Positions 42,845-52,095 are shown, counted from the first letter of the stretch. The stretch: DNA of 64,000 nucleotides from Streptomyces xanthophaeus (GCF_030440515.1 NZ_CP076543.1:5776501-5840500), one strand, 5' to 3'. Translations and numbers: made by a program. Notes: a model not told the origin generated them from the letters alone.

Positions 42845-44695
42845 TCAACGGCGGGTCTCCAGGTGTCTGCGGTGCAGCCACTTCGGAAGGCCGGGGGCCT
42901 CCAGGAAGCCCTCGGCCCGGCCGGCCGCGACACCGATCCGCAGCAGGTCCGAACTCTTCTCGAAGAGCATGAACCGCGGTTCCCAGATCGGCCGGTATTT
43001 GGCGTTGGCCCGGTAGAGGGACTCGATCTGCCACCAGCGGGAGAAGAAGCTGAGCAGCGAGCGCCACATCCGCAGCACCGGACCGGCGCCGAGCCTGGAC
43101 CCGCGCTCGAAGACGGACCGGAACATCGCGAAGTTGAGGGAGACCTGGGTGACCCCGATCTCCTTGGAGCGTTCGAGGAGTTCGATGACCATGAACTCCA
43201 TCAGGCCGTTCTCGGAGTCCCGGTCACGGCGCATCAGGTCGAGCGACAGGCCCTTGGGACCCCACGGTACGAAGGACAGCACGGCCCGCAGCTCGCCGTT
43301 GCCGTCGGTGCACTCCAGCATCACGCACTGGCCGTCGGCGGGATCACCCAGGCGGCCCAGCGCCATGGAGAAGCCGCGCTCGGTGGCGCCGTCGCGCCAG
43401 TCGTCGGCACGGCGCACCAGCTCGGCCATCTCCTCGGCCGGGATGTCGTCGTGGCGGCGGATGCGGACCGTGTACCCGGCCCTCCTGACGCGGTTGAATG
43501 CCTGCCGGACGGTCCGCATCGCACGGCCCTCCAGGGTGAAGTCGGCGGTCTCGACGATCGCCTCGTCACCGAGTTCGAGGGCGTCCAGGCCGTGCCGCGC
43601 GTAGATCTGCCCGGCCTCCTCGCTCGCCCCCATCACGGCCGGCACCCAGCCGTGCTCACGGGCCTCGGCCAGCCACGGATCGATGGCGCCGGGCCAGGCT
43701 TCCGGGTCTCCGATCGGGTCGCCGGAGGCCAGGGAGACCCCGCCGACGACGCGGTAGGTGACGGCGGCCTTGCCGGTGGGGGACCAGATGACGGACTTCT
43801 CGCGGCGCAGCGCGAAGTAGCCGAGCGAGTCGCGGTCGCCCTGCCGGGCCAGCAGCGCCCGCAGCCGCTCCTCGTCCTCCTCGCTGATCGGGTCGACGGC
43901 GCGGCGCGAGCGGAAGGCGGCGAACAGCACGGCGAGCAGCAGCAGCATCGACATGACGTTGATGCACACGTCCACCCAGCCGGGCGTGACGATCGCCTCG
44001 GAGGCCCGCTCGCCGGGCGTCAGGGTGATCAGCCGCATCACGCCGTACCACCAGCGCTCCGGGAACGAGGCCTCCGAGGCGATCGGGGAGGTGTTGGTGG
44101 CGCCGACGAGCAGGGCCGCGACCAGCGAGGTGAGCAGCAGACCGACGGCGGCGACGGCGCTGGCGAGCGTCGGGTTGGAGCGGTCGCCCTTGGCGTAGAA
44201 CTCGTGACGGCCCAGCAGCAGGGCCGCCGTGAAGGCGGCGGTCAGGACCAGGGAGACCCAGTTCTGCGTGTGCTCGCGGATCTCCTCGTGGGTGGACAGC
44301 GCGTAGGCGAGCAGCAGGGCCAGGAGGCCGCTGAGGACGAGGTTGAGGATCCAGGAGGCCCGCTTGCGGCGGCCGAGGGTGACGGCGAGCAGCAGCGTGA
44401 ACAGCCCGGAGGCGAACCCCGCGGTGAGCATGTACGGGGTGTAGAAGTCCTCGATGTTGTGGCGCCTCAGGTCTTGCCCGAGCGAAACCCACACCGCGCT
44501 GAGGAAGTTGATGAAGGTGACGGCGCGCAGGTACCACACCGCGAACGCGGCGCCGTGCCGTGAACGGGCGCTCCCCCGGCCGGTCTCCCGGCCGCTCCCC
44601 GCCGCCCTGCCGGCGGGGTCGCCGCCGGTCTCTTTCCTGCCGGCTGACGGACCGGTCGCCGGTGCGGCGGTGCGGTCGGTCTCTGCGCTGGTCAA
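42845..44695 (-). CDS. Phosphatidylglycerol lysyltransferase-domain membrane protein (DUF2156)
   Basis: About 616 residues. N-terminal membrane region of six or so segments (AFAVWYLRAVTFINFLSAVW to NVMSMLLLLAVLFAAF), then a cytosolic LPG_synthase_C/DUF2156 domain: GYFALRREKSVIWSPTGKAAVTYRVVGGVSLASGDP, MEFMVIELLERSKEIG and SLNFAMFRSVFERGSRL. Mycobacterial LysX fuses such a domain to a lysyl-tRNA synthetase; here that part is absent. TTG at 44695 is preferred, with GAGAGG upstream; the ATG at 44710 lies in a possible -10 region with no ribosome site. It may modify membrane lipids with an aminoacyl group. Confidence 0.82.
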   Translation of the reverse strand: MTSAETDRTAAPATGPSAGRKETGGDPAGRAAGSGRETGRGSARSRHGAAFAVWYLRAVTFINFLSAVWVSLGQDLRRHNIEDFYTPYMLTAGFASGLFTLLLAVTLGRRKRASWILNLVLSGLLALLLAYALSTHEEIREHTQNWVSLVLTAAFTAALLLGRHEFYAKGDRSNPTLASAVAAVGLLLTSLVAALLVGATNTSPIASEASFPERWWYGVMRLITLTPGERASEAIVTPGWVDVCINVMSMLLLLAVLFAAFRSRRAVDPISEEDEERLRALLARQGDRDSLGYFALRREKSVIWSPTGKAAVTYRVVGGVSLASGDPIGDPEAWPGAIDPWLAEAREHGWVPAVMGASEEAGQIYARHGLDALELGDEAIVETADFTLEGRAMRTVRQAFNRVRRAGYTVRIRRHDDIPAEEMAELVRRADDWRDGATERGFSMALGRLGDPADGQCVMLECTDGNGELRAVLSFVPWGPKGLSLDLMRRDRDSENGLMEFMVIELLERSKEIGVTQVSLNFAMFRSVFERGSRLGAGPVLRMWRSLLSFFSRWWQIESLYRANAKYRPIWEPRFMLFEKSSDLLRIGVAAGRAEGFLEAPGLPKWLHRRHLETRR

Positions 44696-44793
44696 ACGGA
44701 CCTCTCCCATAAAAAGCGATCATATGGGGCGCAGCTGTCCGTGATTGCGCGGTCGGGGGCCACGGCCTGGTCAGGACCGGGGGCCCCGGCGGC

Positions 44794-45858
44794 TCATTCC
44801 GTCGGCTCCTCCACCGCCCGCTCCGGGAGTTCCGCCGCGAGTGCGGCGGCCGCCTGGACGAGGGGGAGAGCCAGCAGTGCCCCGGTACCTTCACCTACTG
44901 TGACGCCGTGGTCGAGCACGGGGTTGAGCGCCATTCGGTCAAGTGCCTTCGCCTGGCCCGGCTCGCCGCTGGCCTGTCCGGCCAGCCACCAGTCCGGAGC
45001 CCGGAACGCGGCCCGCTGGGCCACCAGCCCGCACGCGGCCGAAACGACACCGTCAAGGATGACGGGCGTACGGCGCACCGCGCACTGGAGGAGGAATCCG
45101 GTGATGGCGGCCACGTCCGCACCGCCGACCGCGGCCAGCAGCGCCACCTGGTCGCCCAGGACCGGGCGGGCCCGGCGCAGCGCGTCGCGGATCGCCGCGC
45201 ACTTGCGCATCCACGTCAGGTCGTCGATGGGCAGGCCGCCGCGCCCGGTGACCACCGAGGCGTCCGTTCCGCACAGGGCGGCGACGAGGGTCGCGGCGAC
45301 GGTGGTCCCGCCCACGCTCAGGTCACCGAGGACGACCAGGTCCGTTCCCGAGTCGGCCTCCTCGTCGGCGATCCGCATCCCGAGCCGCACCGCGGCCTCG
45401 GCCTCCTCGGCCGTCAGCGCGTCCTCCACGTCGATCCGGCCGCTGCCCCGCCGGATCCGGTGCCCGACCACGTCCGCGGGGAGCAGCTCGGGGTCGCAGT
45501 CGAGCCCGGCGTCGACGATCCGTATGGTGGCGCCGAACCGGCCGGCCAGGACGGCCACGGGGCTGGCCCCTTCGAGGACGGCCCGCACCAGTTCGTGGCC
45601 GGTGGACGCGGCCCGGGCGGAGACGCCCTCGGCGGCGATCCCGTGGTCGGCGGCGAACAGCACCACGCGCGGGCGCTCGATCGGTTTGACCGGAACCCGA
45701 CCCTGCGCGGCGGCGAGCCACTCGGCGAGTTCGTCGAGCCGGCCCAGCGCGCCGGGCGGGACGGCGAGGCGCTCACGGCGTTCCTCGGCGTCACGCCGGA
45801 CGCCCCCGTCGGGGCGCTCGATCAGATCGGAGAAGTCGTCGAGATTCAGCGTGCTCAT
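44794..45858 (-). CDS. cobT: Nicotinate-nucleotide:dimethylbenzimidazole phosphoribosyltransferase
   Basis: 354 residues. CobT activates the lower ligand of cobalamin as alpha-ribazole phosphate. Visible motifs: LAVPPGALGRLDELAEWLAA, VLFAADHGIAAEGVSA, LGDLSVGGTTVAATLVAALCG, and the Glu-containing VGEGTGALLALPLVQAA near the C terminus. ATG at 45858; a longer frame extends through cobU and is not used. It is downstream of cobU with a gap of 95 bases. Confidence 0.93.
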   Translation of the reverse strand: MSTLNLDDFSDLIERPDGGVRRDAEERRERLAVPPGALGRLDELAEWLAAAQGRVPVKPIERPRVVLFAADHGIAAEGVSARAASTGHELVRAVLEGASPVAVLAGRFGATIRIVDAGLDCDPELLPADVVGHRIRRGSGRIDVEDALTAEEAEAAVRLGMRIADEEADSGTDLVVLGDLSVGGTTVAATLVAALCGTDASVVTGRGGLPIDDLTWMRKCAAIRDALRRARPVLGDQVALLAAVGGADVAAITGFLLQCAVRRTPVILDGVVSAACGLVAQRAAFRAPDWWLAGQASGEPGQAKALDRMALNPVLDHGVTVGEGTGALLALPLVQAAAALAAELPERAVEEPTE

Positions 45859-45953
45859 CTGCCAGAGAGTACAGCCGGTAAGGCCCTCCCTCAGGCCTTC
45901 GGCGACGGGCTGTCGGACACCCCGCCGCCGGGCCGCTCCGATGCTGTCCCGCG

Positions 45954-47159
45954 CTATTCCTTGAGTACGGTCACCAGGCCCGCGACGACGAGAAGCACGT
46001 GCTCGCACTCGCCCGCGACGGCCGCGTTCAGCCGGCCCAGCTCGTCGCGGAAGCGGCGGCCCGACGCGGTCGCCGGGACGACGCCCGAGCCGACCTCGTT
46101 GCTGACCAGCACCACCTGACGGCGGGTCGCGCGTACGGCCGCCACCAGCTCGGCGGTCCGCCCGGCGAGCTGCTGCTGCCCGTCCTTGGCCCACACCGCG
46201 TCGTCCCACGCCCCGGCCCGGTCCATCGCGTCCGTCAGCCACAGCGCCAGGCAGTCGATCAGCAGCGGCGGCCCGTCGGCGGCCAGCAGCGGAACCAGCT
46301 CGCACGTCTCCACCGTCCGCCAGCTCCCCGGCCGGCGCTCCCGGTGCAGGCCGACCCGCTGGGCCCATTCCGCGTCGCCGCCCCGGGTGCCGCCGGTGGC
46401 CACGTAGACCACCTCCGGGAAGGACTCCAGTCGCCGCTCCGCCTCCACGGACTTGCCGGAGCGCGCCCCGCCCAGCACCAGGGTCCGGCGCGGCAGGTCC
46501 GGGGCCGCGTGGTACTCCCCGACGATCACGGTCGTCCCGTCCGGCACCGCCCGGGCCCCGGCCGCCGCGCACCGGCGCTCCAGCTCCCGGCCCGGCGGGG
46601 TGTCGTGGTCCAGGTGGACGGCGATCACGTCCGTCGCCGGGCCGACGGCGCCGCTCGCCCGCAGCCGCGCCAGCGCCTCGGGCCGGCCCAGCACATCCAT
46701 GAGGACCATGTCGTACGGGCGCCGCCCGGTCTGGTCGGTGACCCCCGCCGGGGCCCCGCCCGGCGGCAGGTACAGCAGCCGGGCGCCGTCCGGGCCCGTC
46801 ACCTCGTACCCGGTGCCGGGCGCGTCCATCGGCACCGCCCGCACCCGGTGCCCCGAGATCACCGCGAGCTCCCGCCCGTCCGGCACCCGCCCGGCGGCCG
46901 GCAGCCCGGGCGGCAGCTCGACCGCGGGCCCGTCGTGCGGATGGGTCAGCAGCACCTGCCGCACACCGGCCAGCGAATGCCCGGCCCGGGCGCCCGCCAG
47001 CACCGCCCCGGGGGTCAGGTCCAGCAGCAGCGCCCCGTCGACGAGGACGGCGGTGGCGGCGCGGGAGCGCGAGCCGACGGAGACGGCGCAGGCCGCACAG
47101 GGGCAGCCCGGGCGGGGCAGGCCCTCGGGTGTTCCGGTGCCGAGCAGAGTGAGTTCCAC
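45954..47159 (-). CDS. cobU: Adenosylcobinamide kinase/GTP guanylyltransferase with an N-terminal metallo-hydrolase-like domain
   Basis: 401 residues. The C-terminal ~175 residues are CobU: P-loop LVLGGARSGKSVEAE, VVYVATGGTRGGDAEWAQRV, HRERRPGSWRTVE and VLVSNEVGSGVVP. The first ~210 residues resemble a metallo-beta-lactamase/PhnP-like domain (LTLLGTGTPEGLPRPGCPCAAC and LTHPHDGPAVEL). The metal motif is degenerate, without the full HxHxDH. Its role is unknown. GTG/ATG start at 47159. It acts with CobT and CobS in late cobalamin assembly. Confidence 0.9.
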   Translation of the reverse strand: MELTLLGTGTPEGLPRPGCPCAACAVSVGSRSRAATAVLVDGALLLDLTPGAVLAGARAGHSLAGVRQVLLTHPHDGPAVELPPGLPAAGRVPDGRELAVISGHRVRAVPMDAPGTGYEVTGPDGARLLYLPPGGAPAGVTDQTGRRPYDMVLMDVLGRPEALARLRASGAVGPATDVIAVHLDHDTPPGRELERRCAAAGARAVPDGTTVIVGEYHAAPDLPRRTLVLGGARSGKSVEAERRLESFPEVVYVATGGTRGGDAEWAQRVGLHRERRPGSWRTVETCELVPLLAADGPPLLIDCLALWLTDAMDRAGAWDDAVWAKDGQQQLAGRTAELVAAVRATRRQVVLVSNEVGSGVVPATASGRRFRDELGRLNAAVAGECEHVLLVVAGLVTVLKE

Positions 47160-47261
47160 AGGATGATCCTCCCGCGTCGCCGAGACTGCTGCGCGCCCGG
47201 TTACTCTGCGGGCACACTCAGGCTAGGAAGCGTGCGAAGCGTGCGAGCAACGGAGGCGGAC

Positions 47262-47474
47262 ATGGCGTGGACGTGGCGGTTCGAGACGGCCGACGGCACC
47301 GAGACGAGCCCGTCGGTGGTACCCGAGGAGTTCACCACGCAGGGGGACGCGGAGTCCTGGATCGGCGAGTACTGGAAGGACCTGCTGGAAGGCGGCGTCG
47401 AGCAGGTGAAGCTGTCCGACGACGGCGGGACCGAGCTCTACACGATGAGCCTGCGCGCCGCCCTGGACGCGTAG
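47262..47474 (+). CDS. Small conserved hypothetical protein (70 residues)
   Basis: ATG at 47262 with GGAGG five bases upstream. Acidic sequence MAWTWRFETADGTETSPS, then EFTTQGDAESWIGEYWKDLLEGGVEQVKLSDDGGTELYTMSL, consistent with a compact alpha/beta fold. It is divergent from cobU and followed by a 22-bp terminator, so it is a single-gene transcript. No function known; small proteins of this kind are common in Streptomyces. Confidence 0.8.
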   Translation: MAWTWRFETADGTETSPSVVPEEFTTQGDAESWIGEYWKDLLEGGVEQVKLSDDGGTELYTMSLRAALDA

Positions 47475-47490
47475 CCGTCCTGGAGGCACG

Positions 47491-47536
47491 AGAACGGCGG
47501 AGCCGCCGGGTCCTGACCCGGCGGCTCCGCCGTTCT
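47491..47536. terminator. Strong bidirectional terminator
   Basis: Perfect 22-bp stem (47491-47512 with 47515-47536) between convergent genes. Confidence 0.85.
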
Positions 47537-47558
47537 GTCGTCATGCCGGTCCTCGGCG

Positions 47559-48350
47559 CTAGCCCCGTACCCCGCACAGGTGCAGCAGTGCCGCCACACC
47601 CCGGTAGGGGTCGGTCCGCCCGGCGCGGTCCTCGGCGGCCAGCAGCCGCTCCAGCTCCTCGTCGGGCGGCAGGATCTCGCCCGCCTCGGTGCCGTCGGTG
47701 AAGACGCGGACGCCGTACCAGGACTGCAGCGGCGCACCGATCCCCGACAGGGTCGCCGTCAGTCCGGCCAGCCGGTCCGCGCGGACGTCCAGGCCCAGCC
47801 GGTTCGTGTAGTCGGTGGAGTCGAACGCGGCCAGCGCGCCCTTCCAGTCGCCGCCCAGGCCCGGCCGCATGGCGAGCGCGTCGCCGTTGCGCACCAGCAG
47901 GGACAGCAGCCCGCCCGGGGCCAGCATCCGGGCCAGCCCGGCCAGCATGGCGTCCGGTTCGGGGACGTACATCAACACCCCGTGGCACAGCACCACGTCG
48001 AAGCTGCCCGGCAGGAAGTGGGCCCCGGTCTCGCGTCCGTCGCCCTCCAGGAGGCTGACGCGGTCGCGGATCCCTTCGGGTTCCGATGCCAGCGCCTCAC
48101 GGGCGACGGCCAGCATGCCCGCGTCCTGCTCCAGGCCCGTCACCTTGTGCCCGGCGCGGGCCAGCCGCAGTGCCTGCGTGCCCTGGCCCATGCCTACGTC
48201 GAGCACGCGCAGCCGCTGCCCGACCGGGAAGCGCTGCGCGATCTGCTCGTCGACCTGCCGGCCCACGAGCTCCTGCCGGACGGCGTTGCGCAGCCCGCCC
48301 AGGCCTTCGAGCCAGAGCCGGGCGCCTTCCGCGAAGCCTTCCCCCGACAT
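47559..48350 (-). CDS. SAM-dependent methyltransferase (class I)
   Basis: 263 residues. SAM-binding motif VLDVGMGQGTQALRLARAG, then VTGLEQDAGMLAVAREAL, FDVVLCHGVLMYVPEPDAMLAGLARMLAPGGLLSLLVRNGDALAM and a C-terminal substrate region with SWYGVRVFTDG, resembling CmoM-like enzymes that modify tRNA. ATG at 48350 begins MSGEGFAEGARLWLEGL. It lies 17 bases downstream of the DUF3043 gene, likely one operon. Confidence 0.87.
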   Translation of the reverse strand: MSGEGFAEGARLWLEGLGGLRNAVRQELVGRQVDEQIAQRFPVGQRLRVLDVGMGQGTQALRLARAGHKVTGLEQDAGMLAVAREALASEPEGIRDRVSLLEGDGRETGAHFLPGSFDVVLCHGVLMYVPEPDAMLAGLARMLAPGGLLSLLVRNGDALAMRPGLGGDWKGALAAFDSTDYTNRLGLDVRADRLAGLTATLSGIGAPLQSWYGVRVFTDGTEAGEILPPDEELERLLAAEDRAGRTDPYRGVAALLHLCGVRG

Positions 48351-48367
48351 GCCGGGCGTCGCTCGGC

Positions 48368-48967
48368 TCAGGGCCGTTCCCCTCGCTTGACCTGCGGCTT
48401 CGGAAGACGGAGCCGGCGCATCTGGAGGGTGCGCATGAGGCCGTAGGCGATGGCGCCGCGGCGGGGCTCGTCCGGGAAGCGCGTGACCAGGGCCTTGCGG
48501 AGACGGAAGACCAGGCCGATGGAGTCGAGGAGGATCAGGACGATCACGACGAGCCACAGCGTCAGCGCGATGGTCTGGATCGAGGGCTGGCGCACCATGC
48601 TCAGGACCAGGATGACCACTGCCAGGGGCAGGAACATCTCGGCGACCGAGTAGCGGGAGTCCACGTAGTCGCGGACGAAGCGGCGGACGGGGCCCTTGTC
48701 ACGGGTGGGCAGGTACCGCTCGTCGCCGTTGGCCAGCGCTTCGCGCTGCTTGGCCATCTCGGTACGGCGACGCTCACGGGCTCGCTTGGCATCCTCCTTG
48801 CGGTTGCCGGTCGAGGCCACCACGGCCTTGCGCTGCGACTGGGCCACAGCACGCTTCGGCGTAGGGCGGCCCTTCGGGGCCTGCGGGTCACGGGGCTGCG
48901 AGAGGTCGGCGCTCACCTTGTCGGTGGCGGCGGCCTTCTCTTCCTTGGAGGAGCGGCTACCAAACAC
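48368..48967 (-). CDS. DUF3043 membrane protein
   Basis: About 199 residues. A long basic, charged N terminus (SRSSKEEKAAATDKVSADLSQ, then KRARERRRTEMAKQREALANGDERYLPTRDKGPVRRFVRDYVDSRYS) precedes two transmembrane segments (FLPLAVVILVLSMV and LTLWLVVIVLILLDSIGLVF). Conserved in actinobacteria as DUF3043; function unknown. GTG at 48967 is used; a TTG nine bases earlier is an alternative. Confidence 0.85.
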   Translation of the reverse strand: MFGSRSSKEEKAAATDKVSADLSQPRDPQAPKGRPTPKRAVAQSQRKAVVASTGNRKEDAKRARERRRTEMAKQREALANGDERYLPTRDKGPVRRFVRDYVDSRYSVAEMFLPLAVVILVLSMVRQPSIQTIALTLWLVVIVLILLDSIGLVFRLRKALVTRFPDEPRRGAIAYGLMRTLQMRRLRLPKPQVKRGERP

Positions 48968-49239
48968 AAAACCCAAGCCTACGTGGTTGCGGGCATGGGC
49001 CCCACCCCGCTGGGGAACGATCCGGCAACGGCGGGCGTCCTTCCCCTTGCACGGTCCGTGCGGTGGGCCCGCTCTCCTGGGATCACCTACTCCTTACGCC
49101 TGATGGGGCGGGGGCGTAGTCGTCCTGGAGGAGGAGCGCATCCGTACTCGAACAGTGCGGTAATGGAGACAGGGCCCGTACTGTGGGTTCTGTCGGTGAC
49201 CTGGAGCACAGTCCGTCTAGAAGGGGGCGCGCGAAGCCC

Positions 49240-50034
49240 ATGAGCGGTGTCATGAAGCGTATGGGGATGATCTTCCGCGCGAAGGCGAACAAGGCCCTTG
49301 ACCGGGCCGAGGACCCGCGCGAAACCCTCGACTACTCGTACCAGAAGCAGCTGGAGCTGCTGCAGAAGGTGCGCCGCGGGGTCGCCGACGTGGCGACCTC
49401 CCGCAAGCGCCTGGAACTGCAGCTCAACCAGCTCCAGGGGCAGTCCGCCAAGCTGGAGGACCAGGGCCGCAAGGCCCTCGCCCTGGGCCGCGAGGACCTG
49501 GCCCGCGAGGCCCTCTCCCGGCGCGCCTCGCTCCAGCAGCAGGTCAGCGACCTGGAGGTGCAGCACCAGACCCTGCAGGGCGAGGAGGAGAAGCTGACCC
49601 TCGCCGCCCAGCGGCTCCAGGCCAAGGTGGACGCCTTCCGTACGAAGAAGGAGACCATCAAGGCCACCTACACGGCGGCCCAGGCGCAGACCCGGATCGC
49701 GGAGTCCTTCTCCGGCATCTCCGAGGAGATGAGCGACGTCGGCCTGGCCATCCAGCGGGCCGAGGACAAGACCGCTCAGCTGCAGGCCCGCGCCGGTGCG
49801 ATCGACGAGCTGCTGGCCTCCGGCGCGCTCGACGACCAGAGCGGCCTCGGCTCCAAGGACGACATCCAGGCCGAGCTGGACCGCCTCTCGGGCGGTACGG
49901 ACGTGGAGCTGGAGCTCCAGCGCATGAAGGCCGAGCTGGCGGGCGGCCCCTCCGCCCAGCAGCAGGCCATCGAGGGCGGCGCGCAGGGCAACGGTCAGCA
50001 GCCGCAGACCCCGCACCGGTTCGACAAGCAGTAG
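49240..50034 (+). CDS. pspA: PspA/IM30 family membrane-stress protein
   Basis: 264 residues. N-terminal amphipathic helix (KRMGMIFRAKANKALDRAEDPRETLDYSYQKQLELLQKVRRGVADVATSRKRLELQLNQL) and a long coiled coil to about residue 185, then a flexible tail rich in Gln/Gly. PspA oligomerises on damaged membranes and protects the proton gradient. ATG at 49240 is taken (AAGGGGG upstream); ATG 49252 is also possible. The PspA-associated gene follows after 13 bases. No PspC/PspB or RsrA-type gene adjoins. Confidence 0.92.
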   Translation: MSGVMKRMGMIFRAKANKALDRAEDPRETLDYSYQKQLELLQKVRRGVADVATSRKRLELQLNQLQGQSAKLEDQGRKALALGREDLAREALSRRASLQQQVSDLEVQHQTLQGEEEKLTLAAQRLQAKVDAFRTKKETIKATYTAAQAQTRIAESFSGISEEMSDVGLAIQRAEDKTAQLQARAGAIDELLASGALDDQSGLGSKDDIQAELDRLSGGTDVELELQRMKAELAGGPSAQQQAIEGGAQGNGQQPQTPHRFDKQ

Positions 50035-50047
50035 GAGTGGGCCCGTC

Positions 50048-50326
50048 ATGATTGTCCGCATCATGGGGGAAGGCCAGGTGGAAGTGGCCGACAGCCACTT
50101 CCCCGAGCTCAACAAGCTGGACGACGAACTGCTCGCGGAGATGGAGAGCGGTGACGAGGAGGGCTTCCGGCGGACACTGGGCGCGCTGCTCGACGCCGTA
50201 CGGCGGCTCGGCACGCCGCTCCCGGACGATGCGCTGGAGCCGTCCGAGCTGATCCTCCCCGGTGATGACGCCGCCCTGGACGAGGTCAGGGAGATGCTCA
50301 GCGACGACGGCCTGATCCCGGGCTGA
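50048..50326 (+). CDS. PspA-associated protein PspAA
   Basis: 92 residues, acidic: MIVRIMGEGQVEVADSHFPELNKLDDELLAEMESGDEEGFRRTLGALLDAVRRLGTPLPDDALEPSELILPGDD. This is the PspAA family, found after pspA in actinobacteria. Ribosome site GGAG is in the pspA stop region. Probably a regulator or partner of PspA. A 20-bp hairpin follows. Confidence 0.88.
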   Translation: MIVRIMGEGQVEVADSHFPELNKLDDELLAEMESGDEEGFRRTLGALLDAVRRLGTPLPDDALEPSELILPGDDAALDEVREMLSDDGLIPG

Positions 50327-50350
50327 GCCCGGGCCGGGTACACCGACAGC

Positions 50351-50395
50351 ACGGCGGCGGGCCCACCCCCTTCACGGGGGTGGGCCCGCCGCCGT
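50351..50395. terminator. Terminator after pspA operon
   Basis: Perfect 20-bp stem (50351-50370 with 50376-50395), loop TTCAC, between convergent genes. Confidence 0.85.
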
Positions 50396-50397
50396 CG

Positions 50398-51171
50398 TCA
50401 GTGCGGGGGCGGCTTCTCCAGGGACACGGGGTGATCCGGGTCCGGGGTCCCGCCGATGAAGTTCTCGAACCTGCGGCGCGGCCGCGCCCAGCGCCGGTCG
50501 TGGTGGAAGGCGCGCAGCCCGGCCTTGGCCCGGGCGCGCGGCCGGTTCGCGTAGAACCGCTTCGCGTAGGGGGAGCCGGGCCGGGCCAGCCGGATCGCGC
50601 CGACCAGCGCCACCAGGGGGACGACCAGGCCGAAGAGCGCGGTGCGGGCCTTGCCCTTCCACAGGGCGATCAGGGCCAGGAAGAAGTTGGTGGCCCCGTT
50701 CATGACGACCAGGCCGCGGCTCTGGCGCTCCTCGCTCGACAGGTCGTTCACCCCGAAGGGCACGAAACCGCCGATGACCAGGGCCACGATGGCGGCCGTG
50801 ACGACCACGAGCTCCACGCTCTTGCGGCCCTGCTCGCTCCAGTAGACGTCGTCGAGGTGCAGGATGAGCGCGAACTCGTCCAGGACCAGGCCGGCGCCCA
50901 GGCCGAAGATCACGGCCGATGCCCACGCGCCGAAGCCGTACCGGCCGCTGCCGACCGCGCCGAAACCGCCGATGATCACGAGGATCACGCCCGGCACCAC
51001 GTGGTGGATGTGCAGACCCCCCGGGGTGACGTTCTTGAAGGGGCCCCGGCCGGCCCGGATCATCCGAGTGATCACACGGGTGACCAGGAACGACATCACG
51101 AAGGAGAGCAGGGCGAGCAGAAGCGGCAGCTTCCCCGGTTCGACGATGTTCCGATACCACCAGTGACCCAT
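50398..51171 (-). CDS. Conserved integral membrane protein
   Basis: 257 residues. About seven hydrophobic segments: LPLLLALLSFVMSFLVTRVI, VVPGVILVIIGGFGAVG, WASAVIFGLGAGLVLDEFALIL, VELVVVTAAIVALVIGG and NFFLALIALW among them. A conserved GGLHIHHVVPG motif lies at the start of the second helix; the C terminus is basic (RPRARAKAGLRAFHHDRRWARPRRR). It is divergent from cobS. No named function; the His motif hints at a metal or protonation site. Confidence 0.8.
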   Translation of the reverse strand: MGHWWYRNIVEPGKLPLLLALLSFVMSFLVTRVITRMIRAGRGPFKNVTPGGLHIHHVVPGVILVIIGGFGAVGSGRYGFGAWASAVIFGLGAGLVLDEFALILHLDDVYWSEQGRKSVELVVVTAAIVALVIGGFVPFGVNDLSSEERQSRGLVVMNGATNFFLALIALWKGKARTALFGLVVPLVALVGAIRLARPGSPYAKRFYANRPRARAKAGLRAFHHDRRWARPRRRFENFIGGTPDPDHPVSLEKPPPH

Positions 51172-51241
51172 CCCACGGACTCCCTATTTGGCATGTAATG
51201 GGTAATTTACCGCTCGTGCCGAGCGGGTACCGTTCCCGCCG

Positions 51242-52063
51242 ATGACAGATTCGTACGACGGCCCGCCCCAGATGCCGCCCCCGGAACGCGCCTCGTTCCC
51301 CGACGGCATCCGTTTCGCGTTCGGCACCCTCACCGTGCTGCCCGCCCGCATCACCCGCTGGGACCGCCCCGCCGCCCGCACCGGAATGGCCTGCGCCCCG
51401 CTCGCCGGGCTGGTCGTGGGCGTGCTCGCGGCCCTGCCCGGAGCGCTCCTGCTGCTGCTCGGCGGGGGCCCGCTCCTCGCCGCGGTCGTCACCGTCGCCG
51501 TACCGGCCGCGCTGACCCGGGGACTGCACCTCGACGGCCTCGCCGACACGGCCGACGGCCTCGGCAGCGCCAAACCCGCCGACGAGGCCCTGCGGATCAT
51601 GAAACAGTCCGACATCGGCCCCTTCGGCGTCGTGGCGCTGGTGATCGTGCTGCTCCTGCAGGCGGCCGCCCTGTCCGACATCTACGCCGACAGCTGGATC
51701 CGCGGCGCCCTCGCCGCCGTGGTCGCCGCCGTGGCGGCCCGCCTCGCCATGACCCTGGCCTGCCGGGAAGGCGTCCCGGCGGCCCGCCCCGGGGGACTCG
51801 GCGCCGCCGTCGCCGGGGTGGTCCCGCGGCGCGCCGCCGTCCTGATCGCCGTGCTCGTCACCGCCCTGGCCGCGGCCGCCGCACTCCCGCTGGGCCTGAC
51901 CGCGGCCGGCCGGAGCGCGGCGGCGGTCCTGGCCGCCCTGCTCGCCGCGGAACTGCTGCTCCGCCGCTGCGTGCGCCGCTTCGACGGGGTCACCGGCGAC
52001 GTCTTCGGCGCCCTGGCCGAGGTCGCGGCGACCACCACCCTGATCGTCCTCGCCCTGGGCTGA
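51242..52063 (+). CDS. cobS: Adenosylcobinamide-GDP ribazoletransferase
   Basis: 273 residues. CobS joins adenosylcobinamide-GDP to alpha-ribazole (phosphate). Family features: FAFGTLTVLPARI near the start, LTRGLHLDGLADTADGLGSAKPADEALRIMKQSDIGPFGVVAL with conserved Asp residues for metal binding, and about six transmembrane segments to the end. It completes the set with CobT and CobU. ATG at 51242, with the response-regulator gene 32 bases downstream. Confidence 0.93.
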   Translation: MTDSYDGPPQMPPPERASFPDGIRFAFGTLTVLPARITRWDRPAARTGMACAPLAGLVVGVLAALPGALLLLLGGGPLLAAVVTVAVPAALTRGLHLDGLADTADGLGSAKPADEALRIMKQSDIGPFGVVALVIVLLLQAAALSDIYADSWIRGALAAVVAAVAARLAMTLACREGVPAARPGGLGAAVAGVVPRRAAVLIAVLVTALAAAAALPLGLTAAGRSAAAVLAALLAAELLLRRCVRRFDGVTGDVFGALAEVAATTTLIVLALG

Positions 52064-52095
52064 GCGCGGACGGCGGGCCCGCGTACCCTCACCCC

